Source: an uncultured Fretibacterium sp. (GTDB lineage Bacteria > Synergistota > Synergistia > Synergistales > Aminobacteriaceae). From it: a DNA stretch of 14,336 nt. The notes under the pieces are model-generated. The model saw nothing but the letters and a program-made list of their open reading frames with translations, was not told the DNA's origin and did not search any database. Position numbers and translations under genes: made by a program. Below, piece after piece: positions 8,184 through 14,336 of the stretch; within the stretch, counting starts at the first letter, position 1; each line of letters begins with the position of its first letter. The DNA is taken from contig CALEPX010000014.1 of the NCBI GenBank assembly GCA_937911045.1, positions 1 through 14,336 on the forward strand, in the 5' to 3' direction.

Positions 8184-8318
8184 TTAGTATTTGCTGCATT
8201 CTTTAATTCTTCGTAGACAAAACCTAAAAGGGAATCTAATTTCAGATCCAAATTCTTTCCATAGTTTGGCAAGAACATAAGCAACCACAACTGGTGGAAT
8301 TGTAGCAAGGCATATCAC
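8184..8318 (-). pseudogene. Possible C-terminal remnant with one membrane segment
   Basis: This is a 44-residue open frame from GTG 8318 to TAA 8184. It has a hydrophobic stretch (ICLATIPPVVVAYVLAKLW) followed by a basic tail (RFCLRRIKECSKY). There is an in-frame stop directly before the GTG and no ribosome site. It begins at the left arm of the inverted repeat at 8317-8328. It looks like the tail of a membrane protein cut by rearrangement, but chance cannot be excluded. Confidence 0.25.
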
Positions 8319-8363
8319 CTAATCTGATTCTTTAAAGAACGAATTTGGTAGATTAAAAGTACT

Positions 8364-8632
8364 TTATCGAAAATTGAACTGTTCCAGTCTTATAATCTGA
8401 CCATTTTTAAATAAAGGTGCAAAAGCTTCCGCGCATTTCTTATCGCCAACATAGACGTACTTGCCGTCTTTCACTGCGAACGCTTCAACAATTTGATTGG
8501 ATTCAGAAGTGAAAATCTTGCCATATACCACAAGATCCGCACCAGTCGCTTCTGCTGAACTATTGACGCAAATAATGAAACTCACGACAGCAAGCACAGC
8601 CAGTAAGAAATTAAATATTTTTTCTTTCGCAA
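8364..8632 (-). pseudogene. Amidohydrolase (YtcJ-like metal-dependent hydrolase), N-terminal fragment
   Basis: The frame contains a signal peptide (LLAVLAVVSFIICVNSSAEA) and then ADLVVYGKIFTSE, IVEAFAVKDGKYVYVGDKK and AEAF. This is the first beta-sandwich segment of exported amidohydrolases of the YtcJ type. It breaks off after about 60 residues, long before the His-x-His and other metal ligands, so it has no activity. The 5' end is also damaged: a natural signal-peptide start from TTG 8632 (MRKKK...) comes into frame only if the T6 run at 8618-8623 had one more base. A promoter-like TATAAT lies just upstream. An inverted repeat brackets the fragment. Family assignment is good; the state is clearly truncated. 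Confidence 0.65.
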
Positions 8633-8646
8633 CAAAACTGCTGACA

Positions 8647-8675
8647 ATTATAAACAGTGAAAAATATTTTATCAG
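8647..8675 (-). promoter_or_regulatory. Possible sigma-70 promoter before the amidohydrolase fragment
   Basis: On the minus strand a perfect TATAAT (8647-8652) lies 17 bases from CTGATA (8670-8675), four of six matches to the -35 consensus. The -35 overlaps the right arm of the inverted repeat. It points into the truncated amidohydrolase. Confidence 0.35.
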
Positions 8676-8682
8676 ATTAGGT

Positions 8683-8838
8683 ATATACCCCTTTCATTTA
8701 CTGTATTATTCTTGTTACGTCACAATATTTGCATCGTGCCCACTCTGAAAAACACATCCACATTCAGGGATTCTAACCCTCTCCTGTGGTACTACCATCA
8801 CCGACAAAGCGGTGAATTTCTATGACGTTTCAAGACCT
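8683..8838. other. Gene-free stretch without recognisable feature
   Basis: No convincing gene, RNA or terminator is visible between the inverted repeat and the first direct repeat. A plus-strand open frame from about 8748 to 8957 lacks a start. The minus strand has a short CGCVFQSGHDANIV peptide that faintly recalls a transposase zinc ribbon. Both are too weak to call. The stretch looks like degraded DNA. Confidence 0.4.
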
Positions 8839-9147
8839 GAAATTCCAGTAATTAACACTCCATGGAACGTATTTGTCATTCTGCCAAACAGCAAACCAAA
8901 TTTTTGTTATTATATTATATTACGACTCAGAGCAAATCATAGTCGCAATTTTACGTAATTTAGAATACGCTACTTAACTAAATCGCCCCTTCGTGCCTAG
9001 TTGGCATAATCTTGACACAAATTGGGCATGAAATGAAAAATAAAACTTGTCAAGAGAATCTTGATGAGGTAAAATAACTTTAAAAAAGGAGAGTGATAAA
9101 AACATGCAGGTACTACCAATAGGGATTCATGATGCAGGAGAAATGAA
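8839..9147 (+). repeat. Direct repeat copy A: leader and promoter of an AAA/PD-(D/E)XK gene
   Basis: This block matches 13753-13992 in the same orientation. Shared pieces in order are GAATTCCARTAATTAACACT, then ATTACGACTCAGAGCAAATC and the AT-rich bases after it, then CTTGTCAAGAGAATC, the spacer and TAAAAT box, the AAGGAGAG ribosome site, and the first codons of the gene. Between the first two pieces the copies differ in length, and 8975-9045 is largely unrelated to copy B. The copy ends inside a disrupted start of the AAA-family gene. Confidence 0.8.
9047..9075 (+). promoter_or_regulatory. Sigma-70-type promoter of the truncated AAA/PD-(D/E)XK copy
   Basis: TTGTCA at 9047-9052 and TAAAAT at 9070-9075 are separated by exactly 17 bases. 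The same boxes and spacing occur at 13894-13922. This conservation between diverged copies supports a working promoter. Here it would drive only a 15-codon remnant. Confidence 0.65.
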
Positions 9148-9151
9148 GTGA
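9104..9151 (+). pseudogene. 5' remnant of an AAA-ATPase/PD-(D/E)XK family gene
   Basis: Behind a good AAAAGGAGAG site, ATG 9104 reads MQVLPIGIHDAGEMK and then TGA. This is the family's characteristic N-terminus; the copy at 13949 starts MQVLPIGVQDFVQMR. Nothing of the Walker A region follows. The gene has been lost apart from its leader, and the Rpn-like nuclease gene starts about 120 bp further on. Confidence 0.75.
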
Positions 9152-9234
9152 GCAGTGCTGCAAGTGTAAGCCTATGTTAATTGCAAGGAAAAATTCCAGC
9201 GCTTTACACGCGAGCATGGGGAACGAAAATATGC

Positions 9235-9240
9235 TATACT
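9235..9240 (+). promoter_or_regulatory. Possible -10 box for the Rpn-like gene
   Basis: TATACT lies 30 bases before the ATG, but no good -35 box is found at 16-18 bases upstream. The gene may also be read from the promoter at 9047. Confidence 0.25.
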
Positions 9241-9269
9241 AATTACAAAATTTAGAAAGGAGGATTACA

Positions 9270-10106
9270 ATGTCTACGCAAAATCGGGAATACAAAGATC
9301 GAGTATTCAAGTTCATATTCGGAAATCCGAACAACAAGCAATGGACGCTCGATTTGTATAACGCAATCAACGGGTCAAGTTACTCTGATCCGGAAGCAAT
9401 AGAATTCAACACGATTGAAGACGCTGTATACGTTGGCATGATTAACGACGCTTCGTTCATAATCACGCTTGAGCTGAATATTTGGGAACATCAGAGCACT
9501 TATAATCCAAATATGCCGTTAAGAATCCTAATTTACGTCGCGAAACTTTACGAGAAATATATCGCTAAAAATCGTCTTTACCTGTACTCATCGATGTTGA
9601 AGAAAATTCCAAGACCGAAGTGTGTTTGTTTTTACAACGGCAAACAAGAACAACCCGAGAAGAAAATCTTGAGATTAAGTGACGCATATGAAGGCGCTGG
9701 TGACGTTGAGGTAAATGTCACGATGCTGAACATCAATTACGGCAGGAATCAAAAAATCATGGAAACGTGTAAGGCGTTGCATGAATATTCGTGGCTTGTC
9801 AACGAAATACGACAAAGCCCGAGTGGTAATCTTGAAACAGCAATCGACAAGGCAATAGAGAAAATGCCCAGAGATTTTGTGATCAGAAATTTCATTATGG
9901 GACATAGAGCGGAGGTTAAAGGAATGTTTTTGACAGAATGGGATCAGGAAGAAGCTTTAGCACAGGAACGGATCGAAGGACGTGAGGAAGGCAAGCAATT
10001 TGCTAAACGTTCAATATATGAACGGCTGGTTGCTGATGGTATGCCAGCTCAAAAGGCATCAATAATTACGGGCTGGAACATAAATAACACTGTGCTTGGA
10101 GAATGA
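9270..10106 (+). CDS. Rpn-family recombination-promoting nuclease / putative PD-(D/E)XK transposase
   Basis: The start is ATG 9270 behind GAAAGGAGG with ideal spacing; the protein has 278 residues, a complete length for the group. It shows the family's order of motifs: FKFIFGNPNNK (13-23), a predicted strand with Asp 60, then IWEHQSTYNPNMPLRILIYV (71-90) with the E-x-Q variant of the PD-(D/E)XK active site, and VCFYNGK (119-125). The C-terminal 60 residues form charged helices (EEALAQERIEGREEGK, then YERLVADGMPAQKASIITGW), also typical. Rpn proteins are DNA endonucleases that raise recombination in E. coli and have been linked to defence. No transposon ends are visible around it. GC content is somewhat above the AT-rich CsgG operon, which suits a mobile gene. 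It appears intact and follows the truncated AAA-family leader. Confidence 0.85.
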   Translation: MSTQNREYKDRVFKFIFGNPNNKQWTLDLYNAINGSSYSDPEAIEFNTIEDAVYVGMINDASFIITLELNIWEHQSTYNPNMPLRILIYVAKLYEKYIAKNRLYLYSSMLKKIPRPKCVCFYNGKQEQPEKKILRLSDAYEGAGDVEVNVTMLNINYGRNQKIMETCKALHEYSWLVNEIRQSPSGNLETAIDKAIEKMPRDFVIRNFIMGHRAEVKGMFLTEWDQEEALAQERIEGREEGKQFAKRSIYERLVADGMPAQKASIITGWNINNTVLGE

Positions 10107-10115
10107 AAACTAAAA

Positions 10116-10244
10116 ATGTTTGACGTTATTTTCGGAGCCTTAATTTTGTTCGGAATATTTTTCGCTTTGCGTTTCATCAGGAATACGCGGAATTGCTCGC
10201 ATAATTGCGACGAGTGCAAACATCCATGCCACACTAGATTTTGA
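10116..10244 (+). CDS. FeoB-associated-type Cys-rich membrane mini-protein
   Basis: This is a 42-residue protein starting nine bases after the Rpn-like stop. Residues 2-20 form one membrane helix (DVIFGALILFGIFFALRF). A short tail follows with C-x3-C-x2-C-x3-C at residues 27, 31, 34 and 38 (NCSHNCDECKHPCH). This layout is that of the small FeoB-associated proteins that accompany the ferrous iron transporter in many anaerobes. No feoA or feoB lies in the window, so this may be an orphan or a stray end of a feo cluster. The only ribosome-site candidate is GGAG about 13 bases upstream, inside the previous gene, so translational coupling is possible. The family match comes from layout alone; moderate certainty. 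Confidence 0.55.
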   Translation: MFDVIFGALILFGIFFALRFIRNTRNCSHNCDECKHPCHTRF

Positions 10245-10369
10245 GAAAGCCATTTCTTGAATAGTGCTCTTGTGAACGCTAAGCTATAGCTCAGAGTTTC
10301 CAATACCGAGTAAATTAAAAACAACATCACAGTCGTAAAAACTGCGGAGTTGTTCAAAATTTAGGAGAA

Positions 10370-10535
10370 TCACCGAATTGAGGAGTAGAAATACGTCGCG
10401 GCTTCGAGGGTGAAGCGTCCGAAAGCGTTTCCGTTAAGCGTCTGCATAGCTTCAGCAGTAACCGCGCACTGAAGGATCCCCACAGATCAACAACACAAAA
10501 ATTAACAATGAAAACTTAAAATTGAATTTTTGCAT
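10370..10535 (-). pseudogene. Small secreted protein gene broken by a frameshift
   Basis: ATG 10535 follows a perfect AGGAGG and has a promoter upstream. The product begins MQKFNFKFSLLIFVLLICG, a clear signal peptide, and stops at 10452 after 27 residues. Another frame takes over at the same place, reading AVTAEAMQTLNGNAFGRF and on to TGA 10370. Joined, they would make an exported protein of about 55 residues with an alanine-type cleavage site (AEA). I do not recognise the family. Even joined it is very short, so the 3' part may also be missing. GC content is higher in the second half than around it. Confidence 0.45.
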
Positions 10536-10594
10536 TAAAACAACCTCCTACGAAAAAAATTTCAGTCGCACAAAGCAGTCTAGATTTATTGCCA

Positions 10595-10622
10595 ATCATA
10601 GTCTAACAGCTTTAAAAAGCAA
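10595..10622 (-). promoter_or_regulatory. Promoter of the small secreted protein
   Basis: On the minus strand TTGCTT (10617-10622) and TATGAT (10595-10600) are 16 bases apart, and the AGGAGG site and ATG follow about 60 bases downstream. The fit to the sigma-70 consensus is good. It is the only strong candidate between the CsgG-like gene and this small gene. Confidence 0.5.
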
Positions 10623-10726
10623 GCATATAAATTGCAGGGAAGATTGTGATAGCCGGATGATCTCACGGTACTCGCTCATAAGCTTGACTTCATCATTGTG
10701 TTTATATTTTGGAAATACGCTATTTC

Positions 10727-12795
10727 TTACTGGTTGTATTGTGATAATAACTTAATTTTATCACCTCTTTGCAGAGAATTTACACTACCTTTTACAACTT
10801 CGACACTAGAAAAATCATTATGAACGTTATTAACTTTTAATATTGTACCCATTGAATTATTGACCATGAAGTAATCGCCGTTTTTAATTCCGGATTTGCT
10901 GCCTCTGTTAATTTTAATTTCACGTGAACCTACAGAAATTATTGCTAAATATTCCCCAAAAAATTCCGAACGAATCTCCTCAGCAATCATTATGGCTGCA
11001 TTAGTCACCGCACGTTCTTTTATGTTCAGCATATCGGATATAGCAGTACTTGAAGTTGTTTTTCCTCCTGACGATGAGTACGAATTTGAGTAATTAGCAA
11101 TTCCAGTTTTTGAAACTGAAAAAATAATTTTTCCTGTTGTAACGTCAATAATTCTTGCGTCGATTTTTGCTTCAGTTTCGTTGACGGAATTTCCAGAAGC
11201 TTTTCCGCTAAACACACTGCTATTAACTTTGCCTGAGCTTGAAAATTTTTCGGTTAAGCCCGTGATAGAGCCAATTAGAATATATTGACAACCAGCTAAT
11301 TTTCCAAGTTTAATGGCTGAGTTGGGGTCATTTAGATTAAGTTTTTGTTGAGAAATTATTTTATCGAGTCTGTCACGTTCAAGAATACTGACTGATTTTG
11401 AGTTAGAGAGAATGCCGCTTAAAGTATTTGTAACAGAAATTACTTGTCTTTGTTCGATTTCATTAGTTCTGCTTGTGAAAGTTACAACACCTAATCTTGA
11501 ATTATTCTGAATGTGATTGTTTTGTGGAATGATATTTTGAAATTCGTTAAAGAGTGAAGCTCTTAATTTGGGAGCAATCTTTGATACAGCATTTTCAATA
11601 GCAGCATTTATGATTCCTCCAGAGGTGAAAGATGAATTTGTTGAACTGTTAATACCGCTAAAAAATACTCCCATTGAAAAATTACCTGAATAATTACTTG
11701 ATTGAGAAGCAATTCCTTTTTCTGAAAGTGCAAGTATAATTTCACTTGTTTCAATGTTAATCAGGCGAATATCAAGCGTAACACTGATATCATTATAAAT
11801 TACGTTACGTTTATTTGTTTTAGATTTAGATTTTTTGCCTGAAAATTCTGTTACAGCTCCAGTTAATATGTATTGGCAGCCAGCTAATTTTCCTACACGT
11901 ATTGCTAGTTTTGGATCGATTAAGCCAGATAAATTCAGTTTATGTTCAAGAGCGATTTCATTTATTTTTTCGCGTTCAAGTATTGTGATTGAGTGTGAAT
12001 CCAAAAGCATACGTATTAAAAAATTTTCTGCTGAAGAAGCTTGAAGATTTGAAACTTCATTAGATTTACTGTTAAAGCCTATAATACCTATTCTTTTTGC
12101 ATCTGGATTTATTGACGTGTAATTTTGTGAAGCATTTTGGATTTCATAATTAACAGGAATATCATAAAAATCCTGACGAGGTTTATTATCATCTGTATTG
12201 ACATTTGTATTGAAATTTTCGTTTGAGAAAATCTCAGATAATTTTTTACCTATGTTAAGTGCAGCGTCGTCAATGGCTTTAAGTTTGAGTTCCTGTATTT
12301 GCTTTTTAGAAGGCTTTTTGCTGAAATTAGCTTGAGCTGTTCCAGTAGCATTAAATAAAGCTAACATGTCAAGAGAATTTTCAGCGTTTAAAACACTAAT
12401 TTTAAAACTAACTGTAATCTCATACGAATTTGAACGTAATTTTTTTTCTTCTGTTTTTTCGATGTATCCTGAAACGTTATACTCGTAACCAAAAATTTTA
12501 GCTATTTCGGCTTGTTGGCGATTTCCATCTGAAATAGATGAAAGATAATTAATAGTTTCTTCATCGAGATTTTTAGTATAAGGTACTGGAATATCTACGA
12601 CTTTGAAAGCATTAAATTTTTCAAAAAATCTTTTCATTCGAGCAGTCATATTTTGAGATTGCTGAATTGATTCGTAAGTTGCGTCCATCTGTAAATCATA
12701 AACATAAAAAAAGCGTTTATTTTAACCTGTTCAACAGAATAACTCATTGACGGGATTAAAAATATGATTGCTAAGACTAATAATAATTTTTTCAT
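10727..12795 (-). CDS. Periplasmic protein with three CsgG/LpoB-like modules, frameshifted after its signal peptide
   Basis: ATG 12795 follows TTGGGGA and encodes a signal peptide (MKKLLLVLAIIFLIPSMSYS). The body is one base out of frame at a T7 run (12706-12712); an eighth T would join KINA to FFYVYDLQMDATYESI, giving 689 residues. Without it the first in-frame Met is 12688 (653 residues, no signal). In the 653-residue numbering, a partial CsgG-like module is at 35-160, and full ones at about 200-360 (RIGIIGF, TILEREKINEI, GCQYILTGAVT) and 400-565 (RLGVVTF, SILERDRLDKI, GCQYILIGSIT). A C-terminal beta domain follows (INRGSKSGIKNGDYFM, then GDKIKL), like FlgT C-termini. CsgG/LpoB-type proteins act in the periplasm or outer membrane in secretion or cell-wall synthesis. 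It starts 13 bp after the upstream one-module relative. No terminator is visible. Confidence 0.7.
12706..12712 (-). repeat. T7 homopolymer at the frameshift (phase-variation candidate)
   Basis: Seven T on the coding (minus) strand lie 83 bases into the gene, directly after the signal peptide. A length of eight would make the gene continuous. Tracts of this kind can slip in replication and switch a gene on and off. A sequencing or assembly error is the plain alternative. Confidence 0.45.
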
Positions 12796-12808
12796 GATAA
12801 ATCCCCAA

Positions 12809-13726
12809 CTAATGTTTTTTAGATTTAGATTTTCCGTTTGAAAGCTTATCGGCTTCTTGAGGTGTTATAATTTCTGCTCTATCGCCTTTATGAATGGAAC
12901 TTGATTTACCGCTGAGAATTTCGCATGAACAAAAATTATCGTAAACTTTTTTAACTTTTACGACAGCTATATTAAAATCATTTCGTCCTAAAGATTTACC
13001 GTCTAAGTCGATGATCTCTTCGCCTTCAGAAAAAATTCTGTAAAAATATTCAGGTTCAATTCCCGAGTCAGTGCCACGATTTATAATTACGCTATTCTTT
13101 TGAACTTCATCAACAAGGACATATTCTTTTGAAAAAAATTCTCTGATTTTATCAGCAAGTCCTGAACATGCAGCTTTAATGGCATATGATGACATAGAAT
13201 TAGATTTCTTAATAACTTCCTGTAGCATTTTTTGATGAGATTCCATATTGCCTGACTCAAATTCAACTGTAAAATTTGACTCTGCACCGCCAGTTTTAGT
13301 AATCGATGATATTATGTTGCCTTTTGCAGCGTCAATAATTCTTGCTTCAATAGTTATTTCATAAGTGTTTGAGTATGTTGTTATTACATTGAATTTTGGG
13401 CTAAAAAGTCCGCCTTTTCTTTTATTATCGGTTGATATTTGATTATCATTTTTAACGTCTGTAATTACTCCAATTAACATATAATCGTATTTTTCAGAAG
13501 AGTTTGAATTTCTACAATCAATAATCCGTATGTTATGTGAAGAATTTTTTATTATGTTGATGAAAATATCAGAAACGTTTTTTGAGAGTTCCGAATGATA
13601 TTGTGGGGCGATAACGGAAGTTTTCACTTCAAAATCAGAAATTCCCAATTTAACTTCATTGTTTGTTGTCGCAAACGCTGAAGCAGCAAGTATTGTTAGC
13701 AAAAATATCAACGAGTATTTTTTCAT
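12809..13726 (-). CDS. Periplasmic protein with one CsgG/LpoB-like module
   Basis: ATG 13726 follows AAGGGAG; the product has 305 residues and starts with a signal peptide (MKKYSLIFLLTILAASAFA, cut before TTNNE). Residues 25-190 form one CsgG/LpoB-like alpha/beta module: VKLGISDFEV, a helix, IRIIDCR, then YDYMLIGVITDV and EARIIDAAKGNIISSITKTG. Residues 205-290 match the C-terminal beta domain of its operon partner (VIINRGTDSGIEPEYFY, KVYDNFCSCEIL, HKGDRAEI). The tail is lysine-rich. It is the first gene of a two-gene operon, 13 bp before the three-module relative, so the pair probably arose by duplication and may assemble together. Role in secretion, curli-like export or penicillin-binding-protein activation cannot be told from sequence. 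Confidence 0.75.
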   Translation of the reverse strand: MKKYSLIFLLTILAASAFATTNNEVKLGISDFEVKTSVIAPQYHSELSKNVSDIFINIIKNSSHNIRIIDCRNSNSSEKYDYMLIGVITDVKNDNQISTDNKRKGGLFSPKFNVITTYSNTYEITIEARIIDAAKGNIISSITKTGGAESNFTVEFESGNMESHQKMLQEVIKKSNSMSSYAIKAACSGLADKIREFFSKEYVLVDEVQKNSVIINRGTDSGIEPEYFYRIFSEGEEIIDLDGKSLGRNDFNIAVVKVKKVYDNFCSCEILSGKSSSIHKGDRAEIITPQEADKLSNGKSKSKKH

Positions 13727-13752
13727 AATATTCTATCTCCCTTAATAATCTA

Positions 13753-13992
13753 GAATTCCAATAATTAACACTTAACAGTTATGTTATGATATTACGACTC
13801 AGAGCAAATCATAATCGCAATTTTACGGATTTTAGAACACGTACTTAAATAGCAACCTCGGGTCCCAAGGGACAGAAGTGAATACAACGTCACTTGTCAA
13901 GAGAATCGTGATGAGGTAAAATAAATCAAAAAGGAGAGTGGCGAAAACATGCAAGTACTACCAATAGGTGTTCAGGATTTCGTGCAAATGAG
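13753..13992 (+). repeat. Direct repeat copy B: leader and promoter of an AAA/PD-(D/E)XK gene
   Basis: This block is a diverged match to 8839-9147 in the same orientation. The strongest stretches are GAATTCCAATAATTAACACT at 13753-13772, 13790-13850 (from ATTACGACTCAGAGC on), and 13892-13970 covering promoter, ribosome site and first codons. It sits between the divergent CsgG-like operon and the intact AAA-family gene. Confidence 0.8.
13894..13922 (+). promoter_or_regulatory. Sigma-70-type promoter of the AAA/PD-(D/E)XK gene
   Basis: TTGTCA (13894-13899) and TAAAAT (13917-13922) are exactly 17 bases apart, 26 bases before the ATG. The boxes and the spacing are the same in the copy at 9047-9075. 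Confidence 0.7.
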
Positions 13993-14336
13993 GACGGATA
14001 ATTTGCTGTACGTTGATAAAACAGGCAAATTACTCAAACTGATCCAAAATGGCAGAAGGTATTTTTTGTCTCGCCCCAGACGTTTCGGAAAGTCATTAAC
14101 ACTCTCAACGCTCGACGCTATGTTTAGCGGAAAAGCTGCTCTGTTCAAAGGCTTACACGCCGAAGAATGGGTCACTGAACAAGCTAAGCACCCGTTACCA
14201 GTGTTGAGACTTGACATGAGTTCTCTTGGAAGTTACAAAAATGGAGAAGAACTTAACCAATCAATAATTCGCAGACTTGAAGATTTTGTTGAAGACAATG
14301 ATTTGCAGCTCAGGAAAGAGCAGAAAAGTGAGGAAC
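13949..14336 (+). CDS. AAA-ATPase/PD-(D/E)XK nuclease family protein, N-terminal part (runs off window)
   Basis: ATG 13949 follows AAAAGGAGAG; the frame stays open for 129 residues to the end of the window. It has the family's fixed order: MQVLPIGVQDFVQMR, then NLLYVDKTGKL, then FLSRPRRFGKSLTLSTL with the compact P-loop (RRFGKS), then AMFSGKAALFKGL and PVLRLDMSS. These belong to the AAA-ATPase-like domain that is followed by a C-terminal PD-(D/E)XK nuclease in complete members of roughly 500-550 residues. The nuclease half lies beyond the window, so activity cannot be judged. Of the four traces of this family here, this is the only one with promoter, ribosome site and ATPase motif all in place. 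It is transcribed away from the CsgG-like operon. Confidence 0.9.
   Translation, partial: MQVLPIGVQDFVQMRTDNLLYVDKTGKLLKLIQNGRRYFLSRPRRFGKSLTLSTLDAMFSGKAALFKGLHAEEWVTEQAKHPLPVLRLDMSSLGSYKNGEELNQSIIRRLEDFVEDNDLQLRKEQKSEE

Larger units (their letters stand above)
8317..8682. repeat. 12-bp inverted repeat bracketing the amidohydrolase fragment
   Basis: ACCTAATCTGAT at 8317-8328 is repeated exactly in inverted orientation at 8671-8682. Similarity continues outward imperfectly (GGCATATC on the left, GGGGTATAT on the right when inverted), giving ends of about 20 bp. The 366-bp span holds the amidohydrolase fragment. This could be the ends of a small non-autonomous element or a rearrangement scar. 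I see no clear target-site duplication. Confidence 0.4.

Noticed and set aside
8762..8800. GGGATTCTAACCCTC resembling the T-arm of a tRNA
   Set aside because: The stem has a mismatch, and no matching anticodon arm, D-arm or CCA-side acceptor stem could be found on either strand.
8722..8830. Minus-strand peptide IPECGCVFQSGHDANIV, faintly like the zinc-ribbon end of an IS605-type TnpB
   Set aside because: Only one Cys pair is visible, the expected RDxNAAxNI motif is absent and a stop follows at once. No other transposase sequence or IS end is nearby.
8748..8957. Plus-strand open frame containing AVNFYDVSRPEIPVINTPW
   Set aside because: It has no start codon or ribosome site, runs into the direct repeat, and I recognise no family in it.
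9012..9040. TTGACA at 9012 as a stronger -35 box in direct repeat A
   Set aside because: No acceptable -10 box lies 16-18 bases downstream, and the element is absent from the matching part of repeat B.
10049..10357. Minus-strand 102-residue open frame
   Set aside because: It overlaps the end of the Rpn-like gene and the Cys-rich mini-protein antisense, has no ribosome site, and has low-quality composition after residue 50.
1..14336. CRISPR array, rRNA or full transposon
   Set aside because: No regularly spaced short repeats, rRNA sequence or transposase gene with paired terminal repeats was seen on either strand.

Overview
This is an AT-rich window of bacterial accessory DNA. It holds decayed defence genes, nuclease genes of mobile type, and a small group of genes for envelope proteins. 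Strong AGGAGG-type ribosome sites, clear signal peptides, CsgG/LpoB-type periplasmic proteins and a FeoB-associated-type mini-protein fit an anaerobic bacterium with an outer membrane. Several DUF1703-type AAA/PD-(D/E)XK genes and an Rpn-type nuclease would suit Synergistota, Negativicutes or a similar gut lineage. That placement is a weak inference, because the window has no phylogenetic marker.

Region 1 (1-1050): the C-terminal end of one AAA-ATPase/PD-(D/E)XK gene (+) converges on a degraded antisense piece of the same family. A small hypothetical gene lies upstream of that piece.

Region 2 (1053-7388, all minus strand): this is a defence-like operon. In transcription order it has a P-loop ATPase (5562-7388), a 763-residue protein with a possible PIN-like N-terminus, a protein-kinase-like domain lacking catalytic residues and a C-terminus of many zinc ribbons (3249-5540), an 87-residue N-terminal stub of the BREX protein BrxL (2979-3242), the C-terminal end of an AAA+ ATPase (2521-2985), and a 486-residue protein with a nuclease-like core and a glycine-zipper C-terminus (1053-2513). 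The brxL stub has higher GC content than its surroundings and is cut off where the AAA fragment begins. Recombination has therefore joined pieces of different systems. The ATPase/pseudokinase pair and the AAA/glycine-zipper pair are the best candidates here for undescribed defence modules.

Region 3 (7453-9150): a secreted beta-rich protein with a TTG start, a short amidohydrolase N-terminal fragment bounded by a 12-bp inverted repeat, and the promoter plus first 15 codons of a third AAA/PD-(D/E)XK copy.

Region 4 (9270-10535): an intact Rpn-like nuclease, a 42-residue Cys-rich membrane mini-protein, and a frameshifted small secreted protein on the other strand.

Region 5 (10727-13726, minus): a two-gene operon for CsgG/LpoB-like periplasmic proteins. 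The second gene has three CsgG-like modules and is out of frame with its own signal peptide by one base in a T7 run, which suggests decay or phase variation. Region 6 (13727-14336, +): a second copy of the region-3 leader and promoter, driving an apparently intact AAA-ATPase/PD-(D/E)XK gene that leaves the window.

The direct repeats at about 8839-9147 and 13753-13992 show that these leader/promoter/nuclease units have been copied around this locus.
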